This document shows, piece after piece, positions 25,209 to 36,315 of a stretch of DNA of 64,000 bases. Made by a program: the position numbers and the translations under genes. The notes below the pieces were generated by a model that saw nothing but the letters and a program-made list of their open reading frames with translations, ran no database searches and was not told the origin of the DNA. Numbering within the stretch: the stretch's first letter is position 1; the number at the start of each line of letters is the position of its first letter. The stretch lies in contig NZ_CANDNZ010000012.1 in the NCBI RefSeq assembly GCF_947387555.1, forward strand, positions 1 through 64,000, given 5' to 3'. Source of the DNA: Thalassomonas sp. RHCl1 (GTDB taxonomy: Bacteria > Pseudomonadota > Gammaproteobacteria > Enterobacterales > Alteromonadaceae).

Positions 25209-27867
25209 GGTTCCGCTTTCCTTTAAACTCTTCTCCTGGCTGTTGATATGCGCCGTCATACCCACCAGTTTGCTGGCGCTGTTATACTTAAACTCTTTTG
25301 AACAGGCATTTTTGCAGCAAAAACAAGAGAATTTATCCCAGATGGCGGACCAAAAAGTTCGTCAGATAGAAAATTATATCGCGGGAAAAATTGGCGATGC
25401 CAGTATGCTGGCGCAGTTGCCGCAAACGGTCAATATTATGCTCAGCCCGCAGCACTTAAAAGGCAAGCAGAGCTTAGATAAAGCCATATTAAACGACTTT
25501 TACCAGCAATTTCTCCAGCGCGGTTACCTCAACCTGATGCTACTCTCCCCTGCCGGCAAGATAATTTTAAACTTGCAGGACCGGCAGCTAACGAAAAAAA
25601 ACATTGATTCGGATTTACTTAATAACAGTGCTTTGGCCCAGGTATTCCAACGGGCGACCTATTTTCTTGAGTCCTCTTCTTCCTCGTTTGAATTTCTCCC
25701 CGCCAGCAAAAACTCGGCGGCTTTTATTGCCGCACCGATCTTATACCGGGAACGGTTATCCGGTGTTTTGGTGTTGCAAATCGATAACCGGATCATTGAT
25801 CAGGTAACAGCAGATGTCAGCGGCTCAATATTAAGCCGGGAGGTTGTGGTAGCAGCCCGCGACCATGATTTTTTTTCATTTCAGTTACCGGTAAAATACG
25901 ATGAAAACATCCTGGTGGGGCAAAAGTTGCGCATTGCCAAGGCTACATTTCCCCTGAAAAAAGCCATGGATGGCATAAGGAGTGTCACAGTAACCACAGA
26001 TTATCGCAATGTTAAAGTTATCGCCGCTTCCCGCTATATACCATCGATACACTGGGGCCTGGTATTAAAAGAAGATCTGGCAGAAGCCATGGCGGTTTTT
26101 CAACAGATGCGTACGCTTGCCCTGGTGATCCTGCTGCTTATTTTGCTCAGTGTACTGGTGATCGCCGGTTACCTGGGGCGGTCAATTGCCAAACCGTTAA
26201 CTGCCATGGCCGAGATCAGCCGATCTATTGCCTCAGGCAATACCCGGATCCGGGTTGAGCCTCAGGGCTTCAAAGAAAACTATGAACTGGCATTATCTTT
26301 TAACCACATGTCCGATCGCTTATTCAATGCCCAAGATAAGCTCGAGCAACAAGTTCAGGAGCTTAATCATTTAAACCGGCAACTTTCAAAAGAAATTGAT
26401 GAGCGAAAATTTGCTGAATTGGGATTAGTCCAAGCCAAGGAAAAAGCAGAGTTATCTAAAGAGCAGGCCGAACTGGCTCAACAGGAAGCTGTCGCCGCCA
26501 ATAAGGCAAAATCTATTTTCCTGGCCAGTATTTCCCATGAAATCCGCACCCCGATGAATGCGATTTTGGGCTACACCCAGATATTGCAGCGGGATCAGGG
26601 ATTAAATGTTGACCAGCGCCATTCCTTATCCGTGATCAACCGATCAAGCGATCACTTGCTGGCCTTGATCAATGATATTTTAGACCTGTCAAAAATCGAA
26701 GCCGGTGCCGTTGAAACCGTCAGCCAGGTATTTGACCTGGTAGAGCTGATCCAAACCCTCAGTGATATGTTTAAACTTAAAGCCGAACAAAAAGGGCTTC
26801 ACTGGCAGGTAGAGACAGATTTTTCGCTGGAGCAACTGCCGGTGATCGGCGACCAGGGAAAGTTACGGCAAATACTGATCAACCTGGTGGGCAATGCCCT
26901 TAAATTCACCGATAAAGGATTTGTCCAGCTGGCAGTATACTCGGTTGAAAATGATCGCTTTAACTTTGAAGTCAGCGACAGCGGCGCCGGCATTGAGGGC
27001 AAAGATCATGAGGCAATATTTGACGCCTTCAACCAGGGGGATAAAAGTGAAATTCAGGGAGGCACGGGCCTTGGCCTGACCATTTCACAAAAATACCTGA
27101 AAATCATGGGCAGCAAGCTGATGCTGGATTCCGTGGTCAACCAGGGATCCCGCTTTTATTTTCAACTACCGCTCCCCGTCTCCAGGGAAAATATCCGGCT
27201 TGAGCCAAAAAGCCAGGTATTAGCACTCAAACCCGGAGATCAAAAAACCATACTGGTGGTAGATGATGTTGATATTAACCGCACCATTTTAAACCGCATG
27301 TTATCGGATGTCGGTTTTCTGGCCTTTGAAGCCGCCAATGGCCGTCAGGCACTGGACTTGTTAGCACAACAAGATATTGACCTGGTTTTTACCGATCTTA
27401 AGATGCCGGTGATGGACGGCTTAACCCTGCTTCAGCATATCAAAGCCTTTGATAGCACTATCCCTGTGATTGCCATCAGCGCCTCAAGCTTACAAAATGA
27501 AGTACAGCATTATATTCATTTAGGTTTTGAGAATTATCTCTCTAAACCTTTCCATTTCGAAGAAGTGTATAAACTGCTGAAAAATACCCTGGGAATAGAG
27601 TTTATTTACCAGCAAACCAGCAAGGCCAAACCTCAACAGATATCAGATGAGGAATTACGGCAGCAATACCGCCAGGCTCGCGAATTAATTGAGAAAATCA
27701 TACAGGCCTGCGACCGTTACCGGGTGGATGAAGTCGAAGCATTATTAAATGAGCTAAAAAGCAATTACCCCGACAGCCGGGGTTTAGCCGACAAACTTAA
27801 CGAATATGTCAGTCGCTATGAACTCGACACTTTGAAAAATTACCTGAATGAGTTAGACAAAGATTAG
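25201..27867 (+). CDS. hybrid sensor histidine kinase with periplasmic cache-like domain
   Basis: This 888-residue membrane kinase has TM1 at about 8-29, a large periplasmic sensor (30-305, dCache-like), TM2 at about 307-327, HAMP and then a coiled coil (about 385-435, Gln/Glu-rich). HisKA follows with H446 (SISHEIRTPMNAILGY), then HATPase with DSGAGI and GGTGLGLTIS, and a receiver with D732 (VFTDLKMPVMDG). The C-terminal tail of about 90 residues is helical and lacks a recognised output. The ATG lies within the end of the binding-protein gene (8-bp overlap). No DNA-binding regulator is adjacent, so the output partner is unknown. Confidence 0.92.
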   Translation: MNKVPLSFKLFSWLLICAVIPTSLLALLYLNSFEQAFLQQKQENLSQMADQKVRQIENYIAGKIGDASMLAQLPQTVNIMLSPQHLKGKQSLDKAILNDFYQQFLQRGYLNLMLLSPAGKIILNLQDRQLTKKNIDSDLLNNSALAQVFQRATYFLESSSSSFEFLPASKNSAAFIAAPILYRERLSGVLVLQIDNRIIDQVTADVSGSILSREVVVAARDHDFFSFQLPVKYDENILVGQKLRIAKATFPLKKAMDGIRSVTVTTDYRNVKVIAASRYIPSIHWGLVLKEDLAEAMAVFQQMRTLALVILLLILLSVLVIAGYLGRSIAKPLTAMAEISRSIASGNTRIRVEPQGFKENYELALSFNHMSDRLFNAQDKLEQQVQELNHLNRQLSKEIDERKFAELGLVQAKEKAELSKEQAELAQQEAVAANKAKSIFLASISHEIRTPMNAILGYTQILQRDQGLNVDQRHSLSVINRSSDHLLALINDILDLSKIEAGAVETVSQVFDLVELIQTLSDMFKLKAEQKGLHWQVETDFSLEQLPVIGDQGKLRQILINLVGNALKFTDKGFVQLAVYSVENDRFNFEVSDSGAGIEGKDHEAIFDAFNQGDKSEIQGGTGLGLTISQKYLKIMGSKLMLDSVVNQGSRFYFQLPLPVSRENIRLEPKSQVLALKPGDQKTILVVDDVDINRTILNRMLSDVGFLAFEAANGRQALDLLAQQDIDLVFTDLKMPVMDGLTLLQHIKAFDSTIPVIAISASSLQNEVQHYIHLGFENYLSKPFHFEEVYKLLKNTLGIEFIYQQTSKAKPQQISDEELRQQYRQARELIEKIIQACDRYRVDEVEALLNELKSNYPDSRGLADKLNEYVSRYELDTLKNYLNELDKD

Positions 27868-27901
27868 CAATTGAAGGTGAGTGCGACCAGCAACTGACTT
27901 T

Positions 27902-28654
27902 TTATTGCAGGAAGTCATACTGCTGCAACAGCAGCTGGTATTGCTCGGTATTCCTGAACTTTTGCCAATGTCTATCAAAATCCTGCCTGAGGCTGTCATC
28001 CAGGAAACCCAAACGATAAGGGTTGGTTGGAAAAATCTTATGGACATCAACATTTTCCATATGGCTTTTGCCGAGAAATTCCTTACTTAAATAGTTAAAA
28101 ATATTAACGTCCATCACCACCACATCGGTTCTGCCTTTGAGTAACATTTCCACCTGTTTTTTCTGCTCAGGCAGTTCGACATAAAAAGGACTGGACTGCA
28201 CCGCTTTGCTGTATTGCTCCCCTAAAATGAAATTGGCATTTTGAAAACCGACGATAGAATACCTTTGTAACTCGGAAATTTCCTCTATGCTAATGCCACG
28301 CCCTTTAAGGCTTATCGCGACATTTTGGTAAATAATATAAGGTTCGCTGAATTTGGCCGGAGAGATATCAAGCTTGCTGCTTAAGGTCATGCCGACATCT
28401 ACCTTGCCCAGTTTAACTAAATCGTAGGAACGGCCAAAAGGTAAGTAGATAAAATTTAATTGATAACCCATTTGTTTAAAAATGGCCCGAATCAATTCTA
28501 TTTCAAATCCGGTATCGCCCTGCTCAATTACGTAAGGAGGTTTAGTCCAGCCGACAGTCACATCCAGCCGTTTCGCCAGGGCATAGTCACTAGCCACAAC
28601 AAACAAAAACACCAGGAAAACCTTTAACAAAGCCACCGGCAAAGACCTGATCAT
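27902..28654 (-). CDS. family 3 periplasmic solute-binding protein
   Basis: This 250-residue protein is counted from the ATG at 28654. A GTG nine bases upstream has its ribosome-binding site too close, whereas GAAGG suits the ATG. It has a signal peptide (hydrophobic LLKVFLVFLFVVASDYALA) and an SBP_bac_3 domain: VTVGWTKPPYVIEQGDTGFEIELIRAIFKQMG, VDVGMTLSSKLD, GRTDVVVMDVNIFNYL. It is convergent with the hybrid kinase gene, 34 bp apart, and is another binding protein with no permease nearby. Confidence 0.87.
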   Translation of the reverse strand: MIRSLPVALLKVFLVFLFVVASDYALAKRLDVTVGWTKPPYVIEQGDTGFEIELIRAIFKQMGYQLNFIYLPFGRSYDLVKLGKVDVGMTLSSKLDISPAKFSEPYIIYQNVAISLKGRGISIEEISELQRYSIVGFQNANFILGEQYSKAVQSSPFYVELPEQKKQVEMLLKGRTDVVVMDVNIFNYLSKEFLGKSHMENVDVHKIFPTNPYRLGFLDDSLRQDFDRHWQKFRNTEQYQLLLQQYDFLQ

Positions 28655-28769
28655 AGCTTTCACACCTTCACGTAAATTACTCTTTAATTACTATAGCCAA
28701 TCACGGCGTTTTTTATCCGCCTGGCAACAAGTATTTGCCCCCGGCTGAACTACCTGAAACAAACGTAAC

Positions 28770-29486
28770 TTATTCAATAACAAAATCAAAATATTGTTCG
28801 CTGAAAGGCTCATCTTTTAAAGTGAAATGCCACCATTCTTCTTCCAGGAATTTAAAGCCCTGTCTGAGCATCACTTGCTGTAATAACATACGGTTCGCCC
28901 TTTGCTGCGCACTCAGCGCCAGGTTGGCGGGCCAGGATTTGACACTGAAATAATCCCAGGTCGTGCCCATATCCAGCTCGGTTGCTTTCCCCCCGATCAG
29001 GGAAACTAAAGTCACATCGACGGTACTGCCACGCGAATGACCGGATTTTGCCGCGATATAACCATGCCTGAACAGATCTTTTTTAGCGACTTGCGGGTAG
29101 TAGTGCTGTTTCATCTTAGTGTCCTTGAGATCCTCTGCCCAGCGGACAAAAAAATCTACTGCCCGTTGCGGCCGGTAGGCGTCATAGACCTTAAGCCCCA
29201 GCCCGAATTTAAGTAATTCCTCTTGCGCCTGTTTTAAGGCCGTTGCGGCTTTTTTGGTCAGTATCGCCTTGGGCTTGTTATACCCGGGGATGGCCTCACC
29301 GACAAAGTTGTCTTTACCGTAATATCTTAACTCTACCTCCAGGGTTGGTATAAGCTGTTCAAGGTCTACAAAGCCAGGGGGTATGCCCGATTTTTCCTGC
29401 CCGGCCGATACCGTAAAACAAATGCAGGAAAACACCAGCATCAATGCCTGCCGGCCAAGGTTAAAATATCTGCGTGGTTTAACCAT
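28770..29486 (-). CDS. ddpX: D-alanyl-D-alanine dipeptidase (VanX/DdpX, M15D)
   Basis: This 238-residue exported zinc dipeptidase is counted from the ATG at 29486, which has GGGGA six bases upstream; the longer frame starts at a TTG. The signal peptide ends VSA/GQ. Zinc ligands of the VanX family are recognisable: H and D in SGHSRGSTVDVTLV and the histidine of EEWWHFTL, whose neighbouring Glu is the catalytic base. In bacteria without glycopeptide resistance this enzyme recycles D-Ala-D-Ala as a nutrient. No vanA/vanH genes are nearby, so resistance is not implied. Confidence 0.92.
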   Translation of the reverse strand: MVKPRRYFNLGRQALMLVFSCICFTVSAGQEKSGIPPGFVDLEQLIPTLEVELRYYGKDNFVGEAIPGYNKPKAILTKKAATALKQAQEELLKFGLGLKVYDAYRPQRAVDFFVRWAEDLKDTKMKQHYYPQVAKKDLFRHGYIAAKSGHSRGSTVDVTLVSLIGGKATELDMGTTWDYFSVKSWPANLALSAQQRANRMLLQQVMLRQGFKFLEEEWWHFTLKDEPFSEQYFDFVIE

Positions 29487-29555
29487 AGTTTTCCCCGTCA
29501 AAGCCCTTTATTCTTAATATCGCCATTGCCAAAAAACTTGCCATATCCTGTATTA

Positions 29556-30188
29556 TTATCTGTTTTCATTTTGCTGCCATCTTAATCCGGGGTAAACCAG
29601 CCGAAAAGGTTTGAAAGTCCAGCCAAAAGGCAAAGTGGCCAACTGGAAAGTTACATATTTGCCCCAAACAAAATCAGCACCGATAACCGGGGTTGATATT
29701 AAGATCCCCTGCCGGGTTAACTTACTTCCTATTAAACCCAGATAATCTTTACCTATGGCGCTGGGGCCGGGTATTTCCGTGATTTTTGCCTGATCGAGTA
29801 TCCATTGAACATAAGTATTACTGTTAGGGCCGGGCCAGTATCGGTAAAGGGCCAGATGAGGATATTGCTCCGGTGACGCTTCTATCACCCGGATCAAGCT
29901 TACCGCTTTTGCTCCGCGCCAGCGGTACTCTACCCGGCTCGGCCCGTTACCCACTCCGCTTTCGCAATCTTTCAGGTTTTTATGAAGATAATGCCAGCTT
30001 TGCCCGCCGACATTTTTGTGCTGCCAGACTTCCCAGCGCTGTTTGTGGCTATTCCCGCCTTTATCAATCACAAACCAGTAATGATCGGCAATAATCCCCA
30101 CAGCCCCCGGGATTTTTGCCGCCCTTAACTCAACGCTAGCCGCTGTGGCTTGTGTTATCACCGTCATCTGATAAATATCCCCTGGCAT
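29556..30188 (-). CDS. DUF3750-type protein of unknown function
   Basis: This 210-residue protein has the DUF3750 pattern (GIIADHYWFVID, WEVWQHKN, YRYWPGPNSNTYVQWIL, PSAIGKDYLG, PFGWTFKPFRLVYPGLRW). The function is unknown. The predicted start lies inside the thioesterase gene, with a 53-bp overlap; a second ATG seven codons in would cut the overlap to 32 bp. There is no convincing signal peptide. The overlap implies translation coupled to the upstream thioesterase gene. Confidence 0.75.
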   Translation of the reverse strand: MPGDIYQMTVITQATAASVELRAAKIPGAVGIIADHYWFVIDKGGNSHKQRWEVWQHKNVGGQSWHYLHKNLKDCESGVGNGPSRVEYRWRGAKAVSLIRVIEASPEQYPHLALYRYWPGPNSNTYVQWILDQAKITEIPGPSAIGKDYLGLIGSKLTRQGILISTPVIGADFVWGKYVTFQLATLPFGWTFKPFRLVYPGLRWQQNENR

Positions 30189-30603
30189 CCGTTAACGGTA
30201 ATTTTCCCCGGACAAAGATACCATTGCCACGCCCGATCTCCTTATCCTTTTCGTCATAAACCACGGCTTCGGCGATAAACTGGCTTTTATTGCTGTTGAC
30301 CACTTTGCCTTTGGCGGTCAATTTTCCATAGGCCACCGGACGGGTCAGGTAAGTAGTAAAACTCGTGGTTAAGACAAAAACTTTATCTTCGAGGGAGTTG
30401 GCGGCAAAGAATGCGGCATCGTCGAGCATTTTAAAATAAACAGAGCCGTGCACGCCCCCGCCTGAGTGGTGGTGTTTTTCATCCACGGCTATGGTGATAT
30501 TCGCTTCGCCCTCGCTCACCTGCATCTCTGGCCGGTAAAATTCATTGATGGGGGCCGCCTGATACATGCTTTCCAGACGGCGAAAATGTAACGCTTGGGT
30601 CAT
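30136..30603 (-). CDS. PaaI-family hotdog thioesterase
   Basis: This 155-residue protein has the hotdog thioesterase layout. The central helix sequence GGGVHGSVYFKMLDDAAFFAANS corresponds to the active-site helix of the PaaI/YbgC group, and VLTTSFTTYLTRPVAYGKLTAKGKVV is the following strand pair. Substrates are probably acyl- or aryl-CoA esters, but cannot be named. It is the first gene of a pair with the overlapping DUF3750 gene. Confidence 0.85.
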   Translation of the reverse strand: MTQALHFRRLESMYQAAPINEFYRPEMQVSEGEANITIAVDEKHHHSGGGVHGSVYFKMLDDAAFFAANSLEDKVFVLTTSFTTYLTRPVAYGKLTAKGKVVNSNKSQFIAEAVVYDEKDKEIGRGNGIFVRGKLPLTDARGYLSDDGDNTSHSG

Positions 30604-30783
30604 AGCCTTTCCTGTAGGTTCACCTTATGCAAGCTTACGGCGCTTAGCAAAAAGGTAACGGCGCCAGAGAAAACTATACTTGTTTAAAGTGGTTGATAAA
30701 AAGCCATCTTAACGTTCAACGTGCCCAAAGTTAACCTCTTTGTGAAGTTGCCGGAAAGTTTACCCCCTCAATAACCAGCCCTC

Positions 30784-31827
<1,044 letters not shown>

Positions 31828-31917
31828 TTATTGTACTCAATCTAATTAAAGTATACCTTGAGTGCAAACGGACGCCGCTATTTTTTCGTGCCGGCAGCTA
31901 CTGCCATAATATTACCG

Positions 31918-32544
31918 TTATTTTATGCCGCAGCCGCACAGGATGATGGAGGTCAGTGAGCTGACAACATCTTCATAATCGTCATTGGACATTTCCTGTT
32001 TATCCATGGCGGATAAGACCTGAACATTAAAGTCGGCATAATGCTGACTCGCCCCCCAGATCAAAAACAGCAAATGATAGGGATTGACCGGATTGATTTG
32101 TCCCTGATCTATCCAGGACTGGATCACCGCGGTTTTTCCCTGTACCCATTCTTTAAACTCTTTAGCAAGATAGGATTTTAAATGCGGGGCGCCATGAATA
32201 ATTTCACTGGCAAAAATACGAGAGGCATCGGGATCTGTTTTTGAGTACATCACCTTGGCACGGATATAGGCGGTTAACGCCTCCTTGGCATTATCTTCTG
32301 CCGTCAAGGTATCAAACCTTTGGTTCCAGGTTTCCAGGATATCATTAAGCAGTTGCTGGTAGAGATCGATTTTATTCTTGTAGTAATAATGAATATTGGT
32401 TCTGGGAATATTGGCGCGCTCGGCAATACGTTTAATCGATGCCCCTTTAAACCCGTAAGTGACAAATTCTTTTTTCGCCGCAGTTAAAATCAGGGCTTTG
32501 TTTTTTTGCCTGATATTACCGTCTTGTGACTTGGCTGATGACAA
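31918..32544 (-). CDS. RutR-like TetR-family transcriptional regulator
   Basis: This 208-residue regulator has an N-terminal helix-turn-helix (KGASIKRIAERANIPRTNIHYYYKNK) and a C-terminal domain that follows E. coli RutR closely: ASRIFASEIIHGAPHL, KTAVIQSWIDQGQINPVNPYHLLFLIWGASQHYADFNVQV. RutR senses uracil or thymine and binds TTGACCA-N2-TGGTCAA. The start is TTG, with AAGGAG eight bases upstream. It sits between glcB and the adenine deaminase gene, so purine catabolic genes are the nearest candidate targets, yet the best matches to a RutR box in the window are at nucleoside genes (55259 and 61674). The ligand is not known. Confidence 0.88.
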   Translation of the reverse strand: MSSAKSQDGNIRQKNKALILTAAKKEFVTYGFKGASIKRIAERANIPRTNIHYYYKNKIDLYQQLLNDILETWNQRFDTLTAEDNAKEALTAYIRAKVMYSKTDPDASRIFASEIIHGAPHLKSYLAKEFKEWVQGKTAVIQSWIDQGQINPVNPYHLLFLIWGASQHYADFNVQVLSAMDKQEMSNDDYEDVVSSLTSIILCGCGIK

Positions 32545-32657
32545 CGCAATAACTCCTTAATATAGCAATTGATTAGTATATAGGTGCAATCGCCGGTTTT
32601 TAAAGGGGTGAAGCATGTAAATGGCAAAGTTTTCTTTGCCCTGGCAAGCGATAGCAC

Positions 32658-32686
32658 ACTAAACCCGCCGCAGGGGCGAGTTTAGT
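32658..32686. repeat. 12-bp-arm hairpin between glcB and the TetR gene
   Basis: ACTAAACCCGCC and the complementary GGGCGAGTTTAGT close around GCAG with one mismatch. There is no clear T-run on either strand. On the minus strand it follows the glcB stop and precedes the regulator promoter region. Confidence 0.6.
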
Positions 32687-32722
32687 GGCTATTATACAAA
32701 CATTGCCGTGTATTTTTTTGAT

Positions 32723-34903
32723 CTATTTCGCTTTAACCTGACGTCTGCTTTGGTGCAGTAAAGGTTCGGTATAACCGCTCGGCTGTTCTTTACCTTTAAA
32801 GATCAAATCGCAGGCCGCCTGAAAAGCAATGCTGCTCTCAAAATCAGGCGCCATATTGGTATAAGCATCGTCACCGGCATTTTGCCCGTCGACCACTTGG
32901 GCCATGCGTTTAAGGGATGCCATAACTTGCGCTTCATCTAAGATGTTATGCGCTAACCAGTTACAAATATGCTGGCTGGAGATCCTTAACGTCGCCCTGT
33001 CTTCCATACGGCCGATATCATCAATATCCGGCACCTTAGAGCAGCCTATACCCAAGTCCACCCAGCGCACCACATAACCGAGCAGGCCCTGGACATTATT
33101 ATCCAGCTCCGCCTGTATCTCATCTGCAGTTAGGCTTTGCGGATCCGCCAATAACGGCAAGGTCAGCAAATCACTTAAATCATCTTTTGCCGCTTCCTGC
33201 ATCAGTTGTTGCTGCACCTTGGCAACATTGACCTGGTGATAATGCATCACATGCAAAGTGGCGGCAGTCGGTGACGGCACCCAGGCACAATTGGCCCCGG
33301 ATAACGGATGGCCGATTTTGCTATTGAGCATATTGGCCATTTGATCCGGCACCGCCCACATGCCCTTGCCGATTTGCGCTTTGCCCTTAAGCCCGGCCGC
33401 CAGGCCTATGCGAACATTTCTGTTTTCATAGGCAGAAATCCATTTCTCATCCTTCATCAGCTCTTTGCGCACCATAGGGCCCGCCAGCATGCTGGTGTGG
33501 ATTTCATCACCGGTTCTGTCTAAAAAGCCGGTGTTGATAAAGGCAAGGCGGGTTTTCGCCGCGCGGATACATGCCTTTAAATTTACCGAAGTGCGGCGCT
33601 CCTCGTCCATGATCCCCACTTTAATGGTATTTTCCTCAAGGCCAAGCACCTGTTCGATACGGGAAAATAACCGGCAGGTGAAATCCACTTCTTCCGGGCC
33701 GTGCATCTTAGGTTTTACGATATAGATACTGCCGTGGCGTGAGTTTTTAAAGGCCGAGTTACCTTTAAGGTCGTGCAGGGAAATTAAGCTGGTGATCATG
33801 CCATCCACCAGGCCTTCCGGCACTTCGCTGTCATCACTGGCCAGTACCGCATCCGTGGTCATCAAGTGGCCGACATTACGGATAAACTGCAAGCTGCGCC
33901 CCGGCAATACTAACGCCTCGCCGCGGGCATTAAGATATTGGCGATCGGCATTTAAGGTCCGGGTCAGCTGACGGCCATTTTTTTCCAGGGTTTCACTTAA
34001 GTTGCCCCGCATCAGGCCAAGCCAGTTGCGGTAAACCGCGGTTTTATCTTCGCCGTCCACGGCGGCAATCGAGTCTTCACAATCCTGTATCGTGCTTAAA
34101 GCCGACTCCAGGATAATATCTTTGATGCCGGCATTGTCGGTTTTACCGATCAGGTGCTGGTCGTCAAACTGGATCTCTATATGCAGGCCATGGTTTTGGC
34201 ATAATACAGAAGCAGGTTTACTTTGCTCGCCGTTAAAACCGACAAACTGGCTTTCATCTGCCAAATGGGTATGTTCACCGTCGGCGAGTACCGCCACCAG
34301 CCTTTGGTTTTCAATATAATAATTTTGGGTTTGCTTATGGCTGCCGCTAACGAGCGGTAAGGTTTTATCAAGGAAGTCCCGGGCAAAGGCGATCACTTTA
34401 TCGCCGCGGCGGGCATTATAGCCGCCGCGGCGCTCAGCGCCATCGGATTCATCAATCACATCCGTGCCATACAGGGCGTCATATAAGCTGCCCCAGCGGG
34501 CATTGGCGGCGTTCAGGGCATATCTGGCATTCATCAGCGGCACCACCAGCTGCGGTCCGGCGATGGTGGCCACTTCCGCATCGACATTAGCCGTGGTAAT
34601 GCTAAAGTCTTCTCCTTCAGGCACGATATAGCCGATATCCGTTAAAAAAGCCCGGTAAGCACTGGCGTCAAAGTCTTTATGGTTACGGTGCCAATCATCT
34701 ATTTGCTGTTGCAAACTGGCCCTTTTTTCCAGGAGCTCGCGGTTTTGCGGGATAAAGTCCGACAACATATCACTAAAAGCCTGCCAGAAGCTTTCATTGT
34801 CCAGCCCTAACCCCGGCAAGACTTCCTGCTCCACCAGCTCGAATAATGCCGGGTGGATTTTATAGCCATGTTTGATAACACGGTTAACTGTATTGTTTTG
34901 CAT
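32723..34903 (-). CDS. glcB: malate synthase G
   Basis: This 726-residue monomeric malate synthase condenses glyoxylate with acetyl-CoA to malate. Characteristic G-isoform blocks are visible, such as [38 protein letters not shown] with the catalytic region, [12 protein letters not shown] and [13 protein letters not shown]-type ([18 protein letters not shown]). Its place in a urate degradation island makes sense because ureidoglycolate lyase releases glyoxylate; aceA/aceB or glcDEF genes are not present here. It is followed by the RutR-like regulator gene. Confidence 0.97.
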   Translation of the reverse strand: MQNNTVNRVIKHGYKIHPALFELVEQEVLPGLGLDNESFWQAFSDMLSDFIPQNRELLEKRASLQQQIDDWHRNHKDFDASAYRAFLTDIGYIVPEGEDFSITTANVDAEVATIAGPQLVVPLMNARYALNAANARWGSLYDALYGTDVIDESDGAERRGGYNARRGDKVIAFARDFLDKTLPLVSGSHKQTQNYYIENQRLVAVLADGEHTHLADESQFVGFNGEQSKPASVLCQNHGLHIEIQFDDQHLIGKTDNAGIKDIILESALSTIQDCEDSIAAVDGEDKTAVYRNWLGLMRGNLSETLEKNGRQLTRTLNADRQYLNARGEALVLPGRSLQFIRNVGHLMTTDAVLASDDSEVPEGLVDGMITSLISLHDLKGNSAFKNSRHGSIYIVKPKMHGPEEVDFTCRLFSRIEQVLGLEENTIKVGIMDEERRTSVNLKACIRAAKTRLAFINTGFLDRTGDEIHTSMLAGPMVRKELMKDEKWISAYENRNVRIGLAAGLKGKAQIGKGMWAVPDQMANMLNSKIGHPLSGANCAWVPSPTAATLHVMHYHQVNVAKVQQQLMQEAAKDDLSDLLTLPLLADPQSLTADEIQAELDNNVQGLLGYVVRWVDLGIGCSKVPDIDDIGRMEDRATLRISSQHICNWLAHNILDEAQVMASLKRMAQVVDGQNAGDDAYTNMAPDFESSIAFQAACDLIFKGKEQPSGYTEPLLHQSRRQVKAK

Positions 34904-34983
34904 AATTTCTGTACCTTATTCTTTTCATTACCCGGGGTTGGCTTTATTAACGGCCCTACCGGCTATTACCTGGTAACTAGCTG

Positions 34984-36183
34984 CTAATGAATGGGCGCCC
35001 CTTTGGCAATCCATAATGCCAGGTACTCACGCTCGTCCTGGGTCATCTGGGTTTTATTCATAAAGGGCATATCCGGGGCATCTATGGTCCGGGCCTTGAT
35101 CCGCGGCGCCCATTGCTGGATGGCTGTAAGCTCATCAAACATCACGCCTCCCGGGGCCGCCTTAAAGACATCATCGCTGGGACTGGCGCTATGACAAGTC
35201 ACACATCGGCTTTGTATGATGGTATTCACCTTGGTGATATCAACCCCCTGCTGCAGTTGCTCGGCACTCGGCTCAAGGTTTTTCGGGGCGATCAGGTACG
35301 CCAGTACCACAATGGCCGCCGCAGCACCTGCCAGTAATACCGGTTTATTACTGCCGAAATGGCGCAGGACAAAGAACTGGCGGATCACTGCAGTGATCAC
35401 TATCACCGCCACTAAAATTAACCAGTTATATTCATGGTTATAAGTGATCGGATAATGGTTGCTGATCATCATAAATAAGATCGGCAAGGTGGTATAGGTA
35501 TTATGGGTCGAGCGTACCTTGGCATTAAGGCCGTAGGCGGGATCCGGGCTGGTACCCTCTTCTACCGCTTTTACCAGCGCCCGCTGGGACGGCATGATGC
35601 CGAAAAACACATTACCCGCCATAATAGTGCCGATAATGGCCCCCATATGAATATAAGCACCGCGGGCGCTAAATACCTGGGTCAGGCCATAAGATAAGGC
35701 CGTGGCCAGGGCCAATAACAAGATCCCCAACAACAGGCCGTGCTCTCTTAACTTGGTACGTACCATCACCTCATAACAGCCGACGCCGAAAACTATGGAG
35801 CCAAGGCCAATGGCAACCGCCTGCATTTGCGTTAAATCCGCCACTCTTTTGTCGATAAGATAAGACTCGGCGCCGACATAAAACATCAAAGACAATAATA
35901 GGAAACCTGTGATCCAGGTGGTATAGGCTTCCCACTTAAACCAGTGCAGGGTTTGCGGCATTTGCGGCGGCGCCAGCTTGTATTTGGCGACTTCATAAAA
36001 ACCACCGCCATGTATGGCCCAGAGATCCCCCTTGATGCCTTTTTCTTCTTTCCACGCCGGTGGTTTTTCCAGGTGGTTATCCAGCCAGACAAAATAAAAC
36101 GATGCGCCGATCCAGGCAATACCCGTGATTAAATGGGCAAAGCGCAAGATCAGGTTGAGCCATTCAGTAATATACGGATCCAT
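34984..36183 (-). CDS. puuD: urate hydroxylase PuuD (membrane, cytochrome c domain)
   Basis: This 399-residue protein is counted from the ATG at 36183, preceded by AGGA; a longer frame from 36222 adds 13 residues unlike the family. The first 300 residues hold about eight membrane helices (LRFAHLITGIAWIGASFYFVWLDN). The C-terminus carries a class I cytochrome c heme site CVTCH near residue 327 and a distal M in DAPDMPFMN. PuuD oxidises urate to 5-hydroxyisourate and passes electrons to the respiratory chain instead of making peroxide. It is flanked by guaD and glcB on the same strand. Confidence 0.94.
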   Translation of the reverse strand: MDPYITEWLNLILRFAHLITGIAWIGASFYFVWLDNHLEKPPAWKEEKGIKGDLWAIHGGGFYEVAKYKLAPPQMPQTLHWFKWEAYTTWITGFLLLSLMFYVGAESYLIDKRVADLTQMQAVAIGLGSIVFGVGCYEVMVRTKLREHGLLLGILLLALATALSYGLTQVFSARGAYIHMGAIIGTIMAGNVFFGIMPSQRALVKAVEEGTSPDPAYGLNAKVRSTHNTYTTLPILFMMISNHYPITYNHEYNWLILVAVIVITAVIRQFFVLRHFGSNKPVLLAGAAAAIVVLAYLIAPKNLEPSAEQLQQGVDITKVNTIIQSRCVTCHSASPSDDVFKAAPGGVMFDELTAIQQWAPRIKARTIDAPDMPFMNKTQMTQDEREYLALWIAKGAPIH

Positions 36184-36287
36184 AAACTTCCTATCAAATG
36201 AGTTGTAAATTAATACCGTCACCGGGGCGGATACCGGGCTTATATTTATATTGTTTGCCCTTCGCTGTTCCCGTGACTTAGGTTTAC

Positions 36288-36313
36288 AGCCGGGGATTTC
36301 TCCCCGGCTTTTC
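36288..36313. terminator. hairpin after guaD
   Basis: Perfect 9-bp stem AGCCGGGGA/TCCCCGGCT with loop TTTC. The T-run is on the plus-strand side, so for the minus-strand guaD transcript it is a hairpin without a U-tract. It may attenuate read-through or protect the transcript end before puuD. Confidence 0.6.
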
Positions 36314-36315
36314 TG

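Noticed and set aside
28770-29486. Glycopeptide resistance determinant (VanX)
   Set aside because: The dipeptidase is exported and no VanA/VanH-type ligase or dehydrogenase genes are nearby; a nutritional DdpX-like role is more likely.
31834-31862. ACTCAA-N17-TTGAGT as an operator of the adenine deaminase gene
   Set aside because: It overlaps the likely promoter, but the 6-bp arms are far apart and no matching site was found at other purine genes.
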